Origin: Haematospirillum jordaniae
GTDB taxonomy: Bacteria > Pseudomonadota > Alphaproteobacteria > Rhodospirillales > Rhodospirillaceae
DNA: 64,000 nucleotides
Direction: 5' to 3'
Assembly (NCBI RefSeq): GCF_001611975.1
Contig: NZ_CP014525.1
Coordinates: forward strand, 488,001 to 552,000
Part shown: in pieces, positions 45,710-55,324 of the stretch
How positions within the stretch are numbered: position 1 is the first letter of the stretch
How the letters are laid out: each line of letters opens with the position of its first letter
Program-made: the position numbers and the translations under genes
Notes under the pieces: model-generated
What the model was told of the DNA's origin: nothing
Databases searched by the model: none
The model's input: the letters and a program-made list of their open reading frames with translations, nothing else

Positions 45710-46574
45710 GCCTGCATCTTCTACAAGAATAAAGGAGGCTGGGATAGAGACCCAACCACAAAATGCTGCTCACAAGTAATCTACCCATGCCTATTCTAGA
45801 AAGTAGCCGCAGCACTGCAGCAGCATGACGATAAGCCATGACATGGCTAGAGTCACCATTCAGCGTACGCAAGATCTTTTCCCGGACCCGATTGTCCCAA
45901 GTCAAACCATGGCGTCTAAAGGCTGCCTCAAGACGAGAGGGCGTAACAAACTGCAGGTGCTCCAGAAAGCCAATCTGTTGCTTCTTACCCTGCAGAACGG
46001 CAGCCAGCTTAACCCCAGCCTTACCGAGCACAGGGAGACACCAAATACCTAAATGCGGTTCATAAGGCCAAACGTAGTTAGGGGCCTCAAGGTGCAAAAC
46101 GCCCTGCGGTGACAAAACCCGGGACATCTCAGCAACAACGGCCTCGACATCCTGCACATGCTCAATAACTGTATGGCAAACGATCAAATCAACAGAAGCA
46201 TCCGGCAAGGGAAGACTCTCACCATAGCCAAGGATAAACTCGGGAACAGGCTCCTGTAGCGCTTGCGCCATCATCTGCGCTGCGCGTACGGCGACGTACT
46301 CCGGCTCAATACCAATGACCCTAGACTGGGGCCACCGTTTTCTTAGCGCAAAACAATTGAGCCCCGTGGATGCACCAACTTCGAGAATGCAATTTGGCTC
46401 ATTACCATGGAAGTCGTGACTTATACGCTCAACAGTAGCCAGTGCAGACTGCCAACATGCATCAACATGACAATCTATATCGGATCCTGTCAATTCCCGC
46501 TCTGAGTGGCCTCGATTGTCTTTATTGCCAAGAAACTCCATCCACGCTTGGCGCGCCAAATCATTAAGTTGCAC
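45702..46574 (-). CDS. Class I SAM-dependent methyltransferase
   Basis: 290 aa from a GTG at 46574 with AGGA eight bases upstream. SAM motif I is CILEVGASTGLNCFAL, motif II VIGIEPEY, motif III/IV LIVCHTVIEHVQDVEAVVAEMSRVL with SPQGVLHLEAPN. It probably methylates a sugar of the repeat unit or its end. Intact, unlike the two other methyltransferases in the cluster. Confidence 0.88.
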   Translation of the reverse strand: MQLNDLARQAWMEFLGNKDNRGHSERELTGSDIDCHVDACWQSALATVERISHDFHGNEPNCILEVGASTGLNCFALRKRWPQSRVIGIEPEYVAVRAAQMMAQALQEPVPEFILGYGESLPLPDASVDLIVCHTVIEHVQDVEAVVAEMSRVLSPQGVLHLEAPNYVWPYEPHLGIWCLPVLGKAGVKLAAVLQGKKQQIGFLEHLQFVTPSRLEAAFRRHGLTWDNRVREKILRTLNGDSSHVMAYRHAAAVLRLLSRIGMGRLLVSSILWLGLYPSLLYSCRRCRRG

Positions 46575-46708
46575 AGATTAAATCCTAGAAATTTATGATC
46601 CGCTTGTTCATGAATATGCTGCCTAAACTAATTCTTGGAAAAGAAATATGTTTCGGCCATTGGATTCTCAATTTCTCTAATAGCCACAGAGATTACAGCC
46701 CTATGAAC

Positions 46709-47011
46709 TTATGGGTGAAATACAAGAGTCATTTCAGATATCCCATTACTGTAGGATAGTCGCCGCGAGTATTCGAATGAATCAAGAGCAGAATCCGTAA
46801 TCACGTCTGTATCATCAACAATAGGCACCCCACCTGATCGTAGTTTATTACCTATACGCTCGAGACAGGGGACACGAAAGTGGCCATCGACGATAATAAA
46901 GTCCAAGCTTTCATCCTTAATGTGATCAATAGCACGTGCATATCGCTCTATCTCATGAGGAAAGAAGTCAGACTCAGTCGTAACCTCCTGCAGCTGTAGA
47001 CTTATCTTTTC
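46709..47011 (-). pseudogene. C-terminal half of a methyltransferase-like gene split by IS607
   Basis: The frame is open from 47011 down to the stop at 46709 and reads EVTTESDFFPHEIERYARAI, DFIIVDGHFRVPCLERI and LRSGGVPIVDDTD, the rear part (motif IV onwards) of a class I methyltransferase-like protein. There is no start codon in a sensible place. It completes the N-terminal half found at 48934-49278 on the same strand, on the other side of the IS607 element. Upstream, 46575-46708 shows nothing. Confidence 0.78.
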
Positions 47012-47043
47012 CTATAGTCCGCTCTACAATACCTATGCAAACC

Positions 47044-47059
47044 TACTCATATATGAGTA
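47044..47059. repeat. 16-bp perfect palindrome at the end of tnpB
   Basis: TACTCATATATGAGTA, covering the tnpB stop codon (47047-47049) and lying near the right end of the IS607 element. It may be an end-recognition sequence or part of the hairpin of the guide RNA that TnpB elements usually encode over their 3' end. Confidence 0.5.
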
Positions 47060-48249
47060 AACCTGCTGCTTGCTTCCTGCTTCCCTGAGGCCAGTTTCGC
47101 TTTGGTCTTGCGACCCAAGCCAGAGCTTTCCTCTCCACAGGCTGACACGGTGGAGCTCACCGCCAGATGTCTCAGGTTGATCGCGGCATTCACGTCACGA
47201 TCATGCTGCGTACGGCACACGGGACACACCCATGCCCGTGTTGCCAAAGGCAGGCTTTCGAGTTTGTGCCCACAGCACGAACAGGTCTTGCTGCTGGCAA
47301 ACCACCTGTCGGCAACCACAACCCGTCCCCCGCGCCGTGCCATCTTGTATTCCAGTTGCCGCCTGAAAGCATGAAAGCTCATGTCGGCAATGGCGCGGGC
47401 CAGATGCCGGTTGCGCATCATGCCGCGTACATTCAGGTCTTCGATGCCGATGAGGTGAAATCTGCGGACCAGTGCTGTGGTGAGCTTGTGCAGGGCATCG
47501 GTGCGGATGTTGCTGATCCGGGCGTGAAGACGGGCCAGCTTCTGCCGGGCCTTGCGGCGGTTGGAGGAGCCTTTCTGTTTCCGGGACAGGCTCCGGGACA
47601 AACGGCGCAGACGGTTCAGCGCGGCCTTGTGCGGTTTGGGTCCCGGAAGGCTGTCCCCGGTCGAGAGCGTTGCCAGTGCGGAGACACCGAGATCCACACC
47701 CACCGCACCTTGGTTTTCAGCGTGGGGCAGGCATGGCTCCTCGGGTGTCTCCACGGCAAGACTGACAAACCAGCGGTCGGCCACACGGGACACGGTGGCT
47801 GACATGATCTTGCCGGTAAAGCGCAACGCCTCGCGCATCCGCACCCGGCCCAGATGGGGGATGCGGATGTGTGAACCGTCGATAGTGAACTGGTCGTTGG
47901 TCAGGGTGAAGCGGTCGTGTACACCTTTCTTGCGGAACTTCGGATAACGGGCACGGCCCGCGAAGAAGTTCCTGAAGGCCTCTCCAAGCTGGATGATGGC
48001 CATCTGGGGGGCATTCTTCGTAACCTCCAGCATCCACGGAAACTGCTCCCGCTTGACGGCATTGAGCTGCTTGCGCAGGGCGTACTGCGAGGGCTTTGGC
48101 AGGGTGTTGTCCTCTTTCCATGCCGCATACTGCCGCCCCCACTCCGCCAGGGCCCAGTTATAGGCAAAGCGGGCTGTCCCGGCAGCGCGGGCCAGATATG
48201 TGGCCTGCACATTGTTGGGATCAAGCGCGATACGATGGGCTGTTATCAT
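47047..48249 (-). CDS. tnpB: TnpB, RNA-guided RuvC-type nuclease of IS607 element
   Basis: 400 aa, full length. N-terminal OrfB_IS605 wedge/REC-like region (residues 1-170), then the RuvC parts: Asp186 in GVDLGVS, Glu270 in GIEDLNVR and Asp352 in HDRDVNAAINLR. A four-Cys zinc finger sits between the last two (Cys323, Cys326, Cys342, Cys345). All catalytic residues are kept, so it is likely active. TnpB proteins use an omega-RNA, encoded over the 3' end of the gene, to cut DNA and help retain the element. Its start overlaps the tnpA stop. Confidence 0.93.
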   Translation of the reverse strand: MITAHRIALDPNNVQATYLARAAGTARFAYNWALAEWGRQYAAWKEDNTLPKPSQYALRKQLNAVKREQFPWMLEVTKNAPQMAIIQLGEAFRNFFAGRARYPKFRKKGVHDRFTLTNDQFTIDGSHIRIPHLGRVRMREALRFTGKIMSATVSRVADRWFVSLAVETPEEPCLPHAENQGAVGVDLGVSALATLSTGDSLPGPKPHKAALNRLRRLSRSLSRKQKGSSNRRKARQKLARLHARISNIRTDALHKLTTALVRRFHLIGIEDLNVRGMMRNRHLARAIADMSFHAFRRQLEYKMARRGGRVVVADRWFASSKTCSCCGHKLESLPLATRAWVCPVCRTQHDRDVNAAINLRHLAVSSTVSACGEESSGLGRKTKAKLASGKQEASSRFTHI

Positions 48250-48869
48250 GCCGGGGAATCCTTGACCGCCTCTGCAACAGCCTCCAGAAGTCTCTGGTTC
48301 TTCCGGGACCGTGCCCCATACAGACGGGCGCTGAACACGGTGATGATCTCAAGGACATCTTTCGCCAGATCTTCCTCGAAGGTGGTGTCCTCACCCTGGT
48401 TGAGGATCACAACCTCCACCTGTCTGGCCTCACAAAGCGCAAACACAAGCTCGGCACCAAAGCGGAGAAGACGGTCCTTGTGCGTCAGGACAAGGCGTCC
48501 GACCCGGCCCGCCATGATATCTTCCAGAAGACGTTTGAGACCTTTCTTGCGGTAATTCATTCCGGACCCAAGGTCGGCTATAACCTCATGGGTCCAGCCT
48601 TGCCGGGCACAGTATAGTTCCAGTATCTTTTTCTGGCGTTCAAGGTCCGCTTTCTGGTCATGACTGGAAACACGCGCATAGGCAATGGTACGCTTCTGCG
48701 CCGCTGCCTCGCCGTCGTGACCGGATTGAAGCCGGGACAGGGCATAACGGCGGTGGCCGGATGCCGTCCGCTCCGGCAAAAGCTTGCCTTCCCGCTCCCA
48801 GCGACGGAGCGTGCTGACCGAGACACCAAGAAGGGCCGCCGCACGGCCAACGGAAACATATCTATCCAT
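48246..48869 (-). CDS. tnpA: IS607-family serine transposase TnpA
   Basis: 207 aa from the ATG at 48869 (MDRYVSVGRAAALLGV). An N-terminal MerR-like helix-turn-helix (RAAALLGVSVSTLRRWERE) precedes a resolvase-type domain with the nucleophilic serine in IAYARVSSHDQKADLERQ and the Arg-rich VLTHKDRLLRFG. This domain order, DNA binding first, is the hallmark of IS607 transposases. It should move the element through serine recombination. Confidence 0.93.
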   Translation of the reverse strand: MDRYVSVGRAAALLGVSVSTLRRWEREGKLLPERTASGHRRYALSRLQSGHDGEAAAQKRTIAYARVSSHDQKADLERQKKILELYCARQGWTHEVIADLGSGMNYRKKGLKRLLEDIMAGRVGRLVLTHKDRLLRFGAELVFALCEARQVEVVILNQGEDTTFEEDLAKDVLEIITVFSARLYGARSRKNQRLLEAVAEAVKDSPA

Positions 48870-48900
48870 AACAAATAGATATACACACATTTAGATAGAT
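48859..48900. repeat. Repeated ATAGAT motifs at the tnpA start
   Basis: TATCTAT (48859-48865) and ATAGATA (48875-48881) form an inverted repeat over the tnpA start codon, and TTAGATAGAT follows at 48891-48900. Repeats of this kind at the left end of an IS607 element are candidate transposase-binding sites and could also control tnpA expression. Confidence 0.4.
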
Positions 48901-48933
48901 TTCAAGAGAACTGTTAAAGCCCTCCATTGCGAT

Positions 48934-49278
48934 CTACCGAGAAATTTCTTCGAACCAGTCTCGCCTACCCTCGATAGACGTTATATGAGAAGTACGCCGA
49001 GCAAACCACAGTGTTGACCGACCACTTCCCCATTCAAAACCCACATGATGCGGCTTGAGAAATTGCTCAATCTGCCTGATGGCATCTGGAACAAGCCACG
49101 GAGCACCAAGGCTCTGCCGCTCAAAACACATCTGACGATAGTGAGAAGGCGACATCCGAGCATATAACATCCGAAACAGGTTAAAAGTTACCTTGGCTGC
49201 CCACGACCGATGCGTCAGATCACTATCGAACAGCCAGTTTCGACATACGGACAATGAGGAAAATATACCTTTCCTCAT
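48934..49278 (-). pseudogene. N-terminal half of a methyltransferase-like gene split by IS607
   Basis: From the ATG at 49278 (MRKGIFSSL; GTG at 49404 would extend it) the protein reads GAPWLVPDAIRQIEQFL, then motif I VGFEWGSGRSTLWFARR and motif II TSIEGRRDWFEEIS, and ends at a TAG at 48934-48936, right at the insertion element. The missing rear is at 46709-47011. The pair describes one gene of the class I methyltransferase-like type, disrupted by transposition. Confidence 0.78.
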
Positions 49279-49439
49279 TCCCCAAGCAGCGCCGCTTATA
49301 ATTGAAATAACTTCCTCTGAGAAGAAATACAAATAATCAGGAATACAATAATCGATTCTAACATGTGATAAAATCATAGCTCTACATACGATGACTATTA
49401 TCACTCACCACTGAAGAAGATAGCAGACATACATGCACC

Positions 49440-51305
49440 CTAGGAGCAGGCATGCGTCGTGCTCCCTTGTATTCTCAACCAAGCCTGCACAGCAAGCTGC
49501 TTTGCCGATCGATTGGCAGGCCGCACCCCATCAAGAAAGCCCTGCCATTCAGCGCGGACGGCCACAACATCGAGTAAGCCTTCAACATCATTAGGATCTG
49601 CTAGCAAATCACTCGCACGCTCCCGCCATGGCCCACTCAACACATTAGCTTCTTGTATCCCCATACCAAAACCACGCTTGGGTGCCCTAAGCAGGGAATC
49701 TGGCACAAGATCTCTCACAGACTCACGAAGGATAGCCTTTAGCCAGTTTGGATTCTTGAGGTCAGGTATCTTCTTGTCCGCAGGCGTTGCCAAGGCAAAG
49801 GACACGATCTCCTGATCAAGAAATGGAGACCGGAACTCCACAGACGCAGCCATAGCCGGAAGATCACCCGCTATGGTGACTGAGTGCGCATTCTCCACCA
49901 TTAGACCAACAAAGTTGGACTCATCGATGAAATGAGGTGAAGGACAAAGATCCCCCCAATACGCAAGTTCATCGGCGGCAACATTCGCAAGATGCATCTG
50001 AGCATCAGACGTAAGGAAAGGCGCCCATTCAGATTTAGCAATGCTGCGGTACCAAGCGGCTTTGCGTTCCCCGGGTTTTGCAAAGACCCACCCCAGTCGG
50101 GTATTGCGCATTGATGGTAGAAACCTTCTCAAACACTCAACACGATCCAACCAACGTGAAACTTTTAAGGTGCGAATGTGCCCCGTATAACCAAAAAACA
50201 ATTCATCCGCACCATTGCCGGTCAGTACCACCTTGATGCCATCTTCTTGAATGGCACGACTAAGTGCATAGGTATGAACCAATGGAAGAAGCATGATCGG
50301 CTCCCCATAGGTTCCTAAAAGTTTCTCAAATATTTTCCACTGCTCATCGGGATCAAAGTAAAGTTCACGATGACATGTACCAAGTTGCTCTGCCATCAAA
50401 CGGGCGCGATGCAAGTCCTCATCATCGGCATTGAACCCAAGTGCATAAGTATGGACTGGCACACTAGACTGCCCCTGCATCAGCGCAACAATCGCAGAGC
50501 TATCAACACCACCCGAAAGCAAGGCACCAACCGGCACATCCGCTTGCATCCTGAGCCTTACCGACTCCTCAAGAATTTCTCGAAGACGCTCAGGCGTAAG
50601 GAGGCCTTTTGACTGCGCTGGTATCCAGTATCGCCATATACGTTGCACTTGGCCATTGCGCACCATCATTGCATGACCTGGGCGCAATTTTTTAATACCC
50701 GCGTAAGCTGTTTGCGGGTCGGGAATATGACGCAGATTGTGCAGAAACATGGCTGCGATTGCGGCATGATCGTAGCGTTTGTTAACACCCTTGACTTGCC
50801 TTACCGCCGGAACTTCAGACGCGAAAATGAATGCACGGTCTGTCTGTGCATAAATAAATGGCTTCTTTCCGACGTGGTCACGTGCACAAAACAGGTTTCT
50901 GCTTTCAAGGTCATAGATTGCAAACGCAAACATGCCACGAAGCTTCTGCAGCATGTCTTCGCCCCAAAATCGGTAAGCCTCAACCAGTACCTCGGTATCA
51001 GTATGTGACCTGAAGGTGACCCCCTTCAGCTCGAGTTCTCTGCGCAGTTCTTTGTGGTTATAAATCTCACCGTTGAAGACAATTACAAGCCGACCATCAA
51101 TAGAGCGCAGGGGCTGGTTTCCTGAATCTGTCAGGTCAAGTATCGCAAGACGGTTATGGCACAAGCCCATATGTTGATCTTCGGCCATCCACAGTCCACG
51201 GGCATCTGGACCCCGGTGATGCTGAATATCCAACATACCCCGCAAATGGTCATGAAGTTCAATATCACCCGCTGACTTAGGATATACTCCACCTATTCCA
51301 CACAT
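49440..51305 (-). CDS. AsnB-type glutamine amidotransferase, copy 3
   Basis: 621 aa starting MCGIGGVYPKS, so Cys2 is the glutaminase nucleophile. QHHRGPDARG and FNGEIYNHKE mark the class II domain; LLSGGVDSSAI and LTGNGADELFFGYTG mark the synthetase domain. It is less like copies 1 and 2 than those are like each other. It starts 15 bases after the nucleotide-sugar dehydrogenase, which fits a role in amidating the uronic acid that enzyme produces. Confidence 0.92.
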   Translation of the reverse strand: MCGIGGVYPKSAGDIELHDHLRGMLDIQHHRGPDARGLWMAEDQHMGLCHNRLAILDLTDSGNQPLRSIDGRLVIVFNGEIYNHKELRRELELKGVTFRSHTDTEVLVEAYRFWGEDMLQKLRGMFAFAIYDLESRNLFCARDHVGKKPFIYAQTDRAFIFASEVPAVRQVKGVNKRYDHAAIAAMFLHNLRHIPDPQTAYAGIKKLRPGHAMMVRNGQVQRIWRYWIPAQSKGLLTPERLREILEESVRLRMQADVPVGALLSGGVDSSAIVALMQGQSSVPVHTYALGFNADDEDLHRARLMAEQLGTCHRELYFDPDEQWKIFEKLLGTYGEPIMLLPLVHTYALSRAIQEDGIKVVLTGNGADELFFGYTGHIRTLKVSRWLDRVECLRRFLPSMRNTRLGWVFAKPGERKAAWYRSIAKSEWAPFLTSDAQMHLANVAADELAYWGDLCPSPHFIDESNFVGLMVENAHSVTIAGDLPAMAASVEFRSPFLDQEIVSFALATPADKKIPDLKNPNWLKAILRESVRDLVPDSLLRAPKRGFGMGIQEANVLSGPWRERASDLLADPNDVEGLLDVVAVRAEWQGFLDGVRPANRSAKQLAVQAWLRIQGSTTHACS

Positions 51306-51320
51306 AAAATACAGAATTCC

Positions 51321-52616
51321 TTACAACCGCCAAACATTAAAGCCTGCAGATTTCAATACTTTATAGTCGAATGCAGATTTAATATCGACAAATACACCAG
51401 GAACCTTAAGTCTCCGAGTAAGTTCGAGCGGCGGCATGGTTAAATACTCTTGGTGCGACACTGCCGCTACAATGGCATCTGACTGGGGAAGGCAATCCCA
51501 CGACGCTAGCTTAATACCGTATTCATGCGCTGCCTCGGATGGCTCAGCAATTGGGTCATGAACGACCACATCGCAGCCGTAATCTTCAAGCTCGGAAACC
51601 AGATCAGCTACCTTGGAATTTCTTAGGTCAGGGCAGTTCTCTTTGAAGGTAAGCCCAAGGACGATAACCTTTGCACCCTTGATAGAGCTACCCGCATTGA
51701 TCATTTGCTTGACCGTCTGCTGCGCAACATAGTTCGCCATACCGTCATTAATACGCCGACCGGCAAGGATGACCTGGGGATGGTAACCAATCATTTCAGC
51801 TTTATGCGTAAGGTAGTAAGGGTCAACGCCGATACAATGCCCACCGACCAATCCAGGTCGGAAAGGCAAAAAGTTCCACTTGGTCCCAGCCGCTTGCAAA
51901 ACTTCCAAGGTGTCGATGCCTAGTCTATCAAAAATAATAGCCAGCTCGTTCATCAAGGCAATATTGAGATCCCGCTGGGTATTCTCAATAACTTTGGCAG
52001 CTTCGGCTACTTTTATAGAACTGGCGCGATGTACACCGGCCATAATAACAGACTCGTAAAGGTCTCCCACTGTTCTCAGAGTAGCCTCATCATCGCCGGA
52101 TACGACCTTCACAATTTTGGTTATGGTTCTCTCTTTGTCGCCAGGATTCACCCGCTCCGGACTATAACCCACGTGGAAGTCCTGCCTCCACCTCATTCCT
52201 GAATGCTGCTCCAGCAAAGGAATGCACACCTCTTCGGTAGCACCCGGATAAACCGTGGATTCATATACCACGATTGCACCCTTTTTCATGTACCGACCAA
52301 CCGTAGCGGAAGACGCAATCAAGGGAGAAAAGTCGGGCATATGCGCCTCATCCACCGGGGTAGGCACCGCTACGACGATGATATCAGCCTCAGAAATCAC
52401 TGCAGGGTCAGTCGATACGGTAAGATTTGCTGACGCACGCAGGCTCTCGGCGCTCACCTCGCCTGTCGGATCACAGTACTTCTTGTAACTGGCAACTTTG
52501 GCTTCGGATAGGTCGTATCCCAAGGTTCTATATTTTTTTCCAAACTCAACAGCAAGGGGCAATCCAACATAACCCAGACCAATGACTGCAACGACTGCAT
52601 TCTCAATACTTGTCAT
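51321..52616 (-). CDS. UDP-N-acetylhexosamine 6-dehydrogenase (TviB/WbpA type)
   Basis: 431 aa. NAD domain [32 protein letters not shown], the [11 protein letters not shown] and [10 protein letters not shown] blocks and the catalytic cysteine in [16 protein letters not shown]. The SPERVNPGD form is that of UDP-GlcNAc/GalNAc dehydrogenases (WbpA, TviB), not UDP-glucose dehydrogenase. It oxidises C6 to give a HexNAc uronic acid. Four bases follow the epimerase stop-start region upstream; one operon with it and asnB copy 3. Confidence 0.92.
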   Translation of the reverse strand: MTSIENAVVAVIGLGYVGLPLAVEFGKKYRTLGYDLSEAKVASYKKYCDPTGEVSAESLRASANLTVSTDPAVISEADIIVVAVPTPVDEAHMPDFSPLIASSATVGRYMKKGAIVVYESTVYPGATEEVCIPLLEQHSGMRWRQDFHVGYSPERVNPGDKERTITKIVKVVSGDDEATLRTVGDLYESVIMAGVHRASSIKVAEAAKVIENTQRDLNIALMNELAIIFDRLGIDTLEVLQAAGTKWNFLPFRPGLVGGHCIGVDPYYLTHKAEMIGYHPQVILAGRRINDGMANYVAQQTVKQMINAGSSIKGAKVIVLGLTFKENCPDLRNSKVADLVSELEDYGCDVVVHDPIAEPSEAAHEYGIKLASWDCLPQSDAIVAAVSHQEYLTMPPLELTRRLKVPGVFVDIKSAFDYKVLKSAGFNVWRL

Positions 52617-52619
52617 GAA

Positions 52620-53627
52620 TTAGACCCTGAAATAATCGCGATACCATGTGACGAATTGGGCAATACCATCCCGCACACTTGTTGTTGGTTTATAATCAAA
52701 CTGCTCAACAAGATCGTCGACAGCAGCATAAGTGTCTGGTACATCGCCAGACTGCAAGGGCAGAAGCTCCATTTGCGCTTTCTTGCCTAGTGCTTTTTCG
52801 AGCGCAGCGATGTATTCCATAAGCTCAACAGGACTATTATTACCAATATTATAAACACGCCAAGGCGCTCTACTCGTGCCCGGATCAGGATGATCACTGT
52901 TCCAGTTGGGGTCAGGAAGAGCGGGACGATCGAGGATACGAATGACCCCTTCAACAATGTCGTCAATATAGGTAAAATCCCGCCGGTGCTTACCGTAATT
53001 GAAGACCTTGATAGGTTCACCAGCCAAAATAGCATTAGTGAACTTGAACAAGGCCATGTCGGGCCGACCCCAAGGGCCATAGACGGTGAAAAAACGCAAT
53101 CCTGTCGTTGGGAGACCATACAGGTGGCTATAAGTGTGAGCCATCAATTCATTCGATTTCTTGCTGGCAGCATAGAGGCTCAACGGGTGATCGACATTAT
53201 GATGAACCGAAAAAGGCATAGCCGTGTTTGCGCCATAAACGCTGGAACTGCTGGCATAAACGAGATGCTCCACGCTGTGATGCCGACAGCTTTCGAGAAT
53301 ATGGGCAAAACCGACAATGTTACTATTAATATAGGCGAGTGGGTTCTCAATTGAATAGCGCACACCAGCTTGAGCTGCCAAATTGACTACCCGCTGGGGC
53401 TTGTGTGTCGCAAAGCAATCGTCAATCGCGTTGCGGTCCACAAGGTCCATTCTCAAATGAGTATATTGTGGATGACTTACAAAGCGCTCTAGACGTGATT
53501 CTTTAAGAGAAGGGTCATAATAATCATTATGGTTGTCAATTCCAATAACGGCATCACCACGCGCAAGAAGACGTAGAACAAGTGAGGATCCTATAAATCC
53601 AGCCGCTCCAGTAACCAGAACTTTCAT
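52620..53627 (-). CDS. UDP-glucuronate 4-epimerase
   Basis: 335 aa from the ATG at 53627 ([17 protein letters not shown], with GGAAA upstream). Extended SDR with [13 protein letters not shown] (YxxxK) and [14 protein letters not shown]. The block [19 protein letters not shown] is specific to the glucuronate/galacturonate epimerase branch (LpsL, Cap1J). It interconverts UDP-GlcA and UDP-GalA. No UDP-glucose dehydrogenase is in the window. First gene of the minus-strand cluster. Confidence 0.9.
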   Translation of the reverse strand: MKVLVTGAAGFIGSSLVLRLLARGDAVIGIDNHNDYYDPSLKESRLERFVSHPQYTHLRMDLVDRNAIDDCFATHKPQRVVNLAAQAGVRYSIENPLAYINSNIVGFAHILESCRHHSVEHLVYASSSSVYGANTAMPFSVHHNVDHPLSLYAASKKSNELMAHTYSHLYGLPTTGLRFFTVYGPWGRPDMALFKFTNAILAGEPIKVFNYGKHRRDFTYIDDIVEGVIRILDRPALPDPNWNSDHPDPGTSRAPWRVYNIGNNSPVELMEYIAALEKALGKKAQMELLPLQSGDVPDTYAAVDDLVEQFDYKPTTSVRDGIAQFVTWYRDYFRV

Positions 53628-54529
53628 CAATTTTCCACTCTGAAATAAAGCCACACTCAATCACAGGCAACAAATCTCAAAGAGATACATGTTGCCCCTA
53701 GCGCCACAGATGTCATTAGCGACTCAATTCATGAAGACTGCACCTGCCTCACACTTGAATGCCGCAAGATTCTTGATCGTACGTAACAGGAAGAGCACCG
53801 ACTCTTTCAGTTATAGCTCACAAACGACAACAGGAGCGCGCCCAGTCTCAATCCAAGTCGTAATACCCCAGCCCCTGTCGGATCAACCAAAAAAACGCCG
53901 AGAACACTCGTATTGCCAGCATTGTGACCATCCTGCCCTATGATCACGATGAAGGGTTAATACTCAGCTTGGCCTTCTCACAAAAAATTTGGCAAAAATG
54001 GGGCCGAATCAACCAACATTAGCATTAGCGATAGCGATATGACTGCTCAGCATGCCACAATCAAGCTACCGCCCGCCGCACCTTCTCTTACACGAAGATA
54101 AAGCGAAAAAGGCCCCGCGAATGCAGCCTAAAAGCTAAAGAGCAGCAGCGGCTAGGGAATTTAGCCGGAGCCCCACGCATCGAGAGCAGATATGCCACAC
54201 TGGCACGAGTTTGAGAACATTTTTTTGTCAAACAAACAATAACGGGGCAGATCAATCTCATTGCACCATATAGAACTACACCCATACGACAGCCGCACGA
54301 GACATAAGACGTATGCCCCAAAACAGGATCCGTCACATCAGGCCAAATATGCCTGACAAATGATGAGCCACACCAACTAAACCGATAAGAAAGCATACCG
54401 GAATGATGCTGGAATTATCATTAACCGAAGGGATCGCCCAGATAACGCTAGTCGTCCAGCCCACACAAAAGCAGCTTAACCGACGCGCATACCTACGGTG
54501 TATAATGCATGATTTAATTTTAAATAATA
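53628..54529. promoter_or_regulatory. Long gene-free region upstream of the polysaccharide cluster
   Basis: About 900 bases between the first cluster gene and tRNA-Ala. Short open frames exist on both strands, but none has a recognisable product or a good start. The area next to the tRNA (54500-54530) is very AT-rich. It probably contains the main cluster promoter and leader near 53628-53700; I could not place it. Confidence 0.3.
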
Positions 54530-54605
<76 letters not shown>

Positions 54606-54716
54606 GCTTTTTGAGGAATCATGGGATATTCCTCACGGTGTGAGGCGGACTTATAAGGGCTTGATGCACGGTTCGCAAGAGAAAAATCATGCGTTCCCAT
54701 TTTTTGCCGTCGATAC

Positions 54717-54757
54717 GAAAAACACCGGAAACCTGGGGGCAGATTCCGGTGTTTTCA
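54717..54757 (-). terminator. Rho-independent terminator after the FYDLN gene
   Basis: AACACCGGAA (54721-54730) pairs perfectly with TTCCGGTGTT (54744-54753); on the minus strand the stem is followed by TTTTTCG. The plus-strand side also ends in TTTT, so it may work in both directions. It lies about 40 bases after the FYDLN-gene stop. Confidence 0.85.
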
Positions 54758-54796
54758 CAGCGTCCTACTTGGCCCGCAGCAAGGAGCCCAGCAACA

Positions 54797-55135
54797 TCAC
54801 TCGTCGCTGTCACCAGCCTCCAGATGGTCCATCACCTCGGCCATATCATCGTCGTCTTCACCCAGATCCGAAGCATCTTCAATCAGGGCATCGTCATCCT
54901 CATCATCCAGCAGCGGCTCATCTAGGTCGTCTTCACCCACAGCAGCCACGGCAGCAACAACCTTGCGAGGCGCATCCCCACGGGCTCCCTTGCCACCACG
55001 CTTGATTTTAGGCGCGGCATCCTTTTCGTGGATGGCTCCACACTTTGGACACACGACAGGATCTTTACACATATCATAAAAACGGGCGCTGCACGTTGTG
55101 CAGGTATGCTTGCTGCCCCATTCCGGCTTGGCCAC
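54797..55135 (-). CDS. TIGR02300 family (FYDLN acid) zinc-ribbon protein
   Basis: 112 aa from the GTG at 55135, with TGGAGG seven bases upstream; this gives the family's usual start (V/M)AKPEWGSKHTCTTC. Four cysteines in CTTC and CPKC form a zinc ribbon around the FYDMCKDP motif (usually FYDLNKDP). The C-terminal half is almost wholly acidic (runs of Asp/Glu). Found in most alphaproteobacteria, usually beside aroA and tRNA-Ala as here; function unknown. Confidence 0.9.
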   Translation of the reverse strand: MAKPEWGSKHTCTTCSARFYDMCKDPVVCPKCGAIHEKDAAPKIKRGGKGARGDAPRKVVAAVAAVGEDDLDEPLLDDEDDDALIEDASDLGEDDDDMAEVMDHLEAGDSDE

Positions 55136-55324
55136 CAGAAAACCTCCAGATCTTGTGAACGTCATACGGTCAATGCCGCATTTGCCATCGAACGTGTCCC
55201 CTGTCAAAAGCAAAAAACAGATCGGGATACAAACCACCGCATGATCTCTACCACTAGGGGCTTCTCTGTGCTATCGGATGGCCTGCGTCCACTGATACAG
55301 CGCACCGATAAGCGGAGTTTATAA

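Larger units (their letters stand above)
47012..48936 (-). mobile_element. IS607-family insertion element with tnpA and tnpB
   Basis: About 1.9 kb, boundaries approximate. It carries a serine transposase (tnpA) and a TnpB, overlapping by four bases and reading in the same direction as the gene it interrupts. GC content is plainly higher than the surrounding glycan genes. IS607 elements use a serine recombinase, make no target duplication and prefer GG; GG occurs near both proposed ends (48937-48938 and 47011-47012 or 47032-47033), but joining the host halves at these points does not restore one frame, so the exact ends remain open. Confidence 0.85.

Noticed and set aside
53689..54396. Short open frames upstream of the polysaccharide cluster.
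   Set aside because: No conserved motif, start site or neighbour support on either strand.
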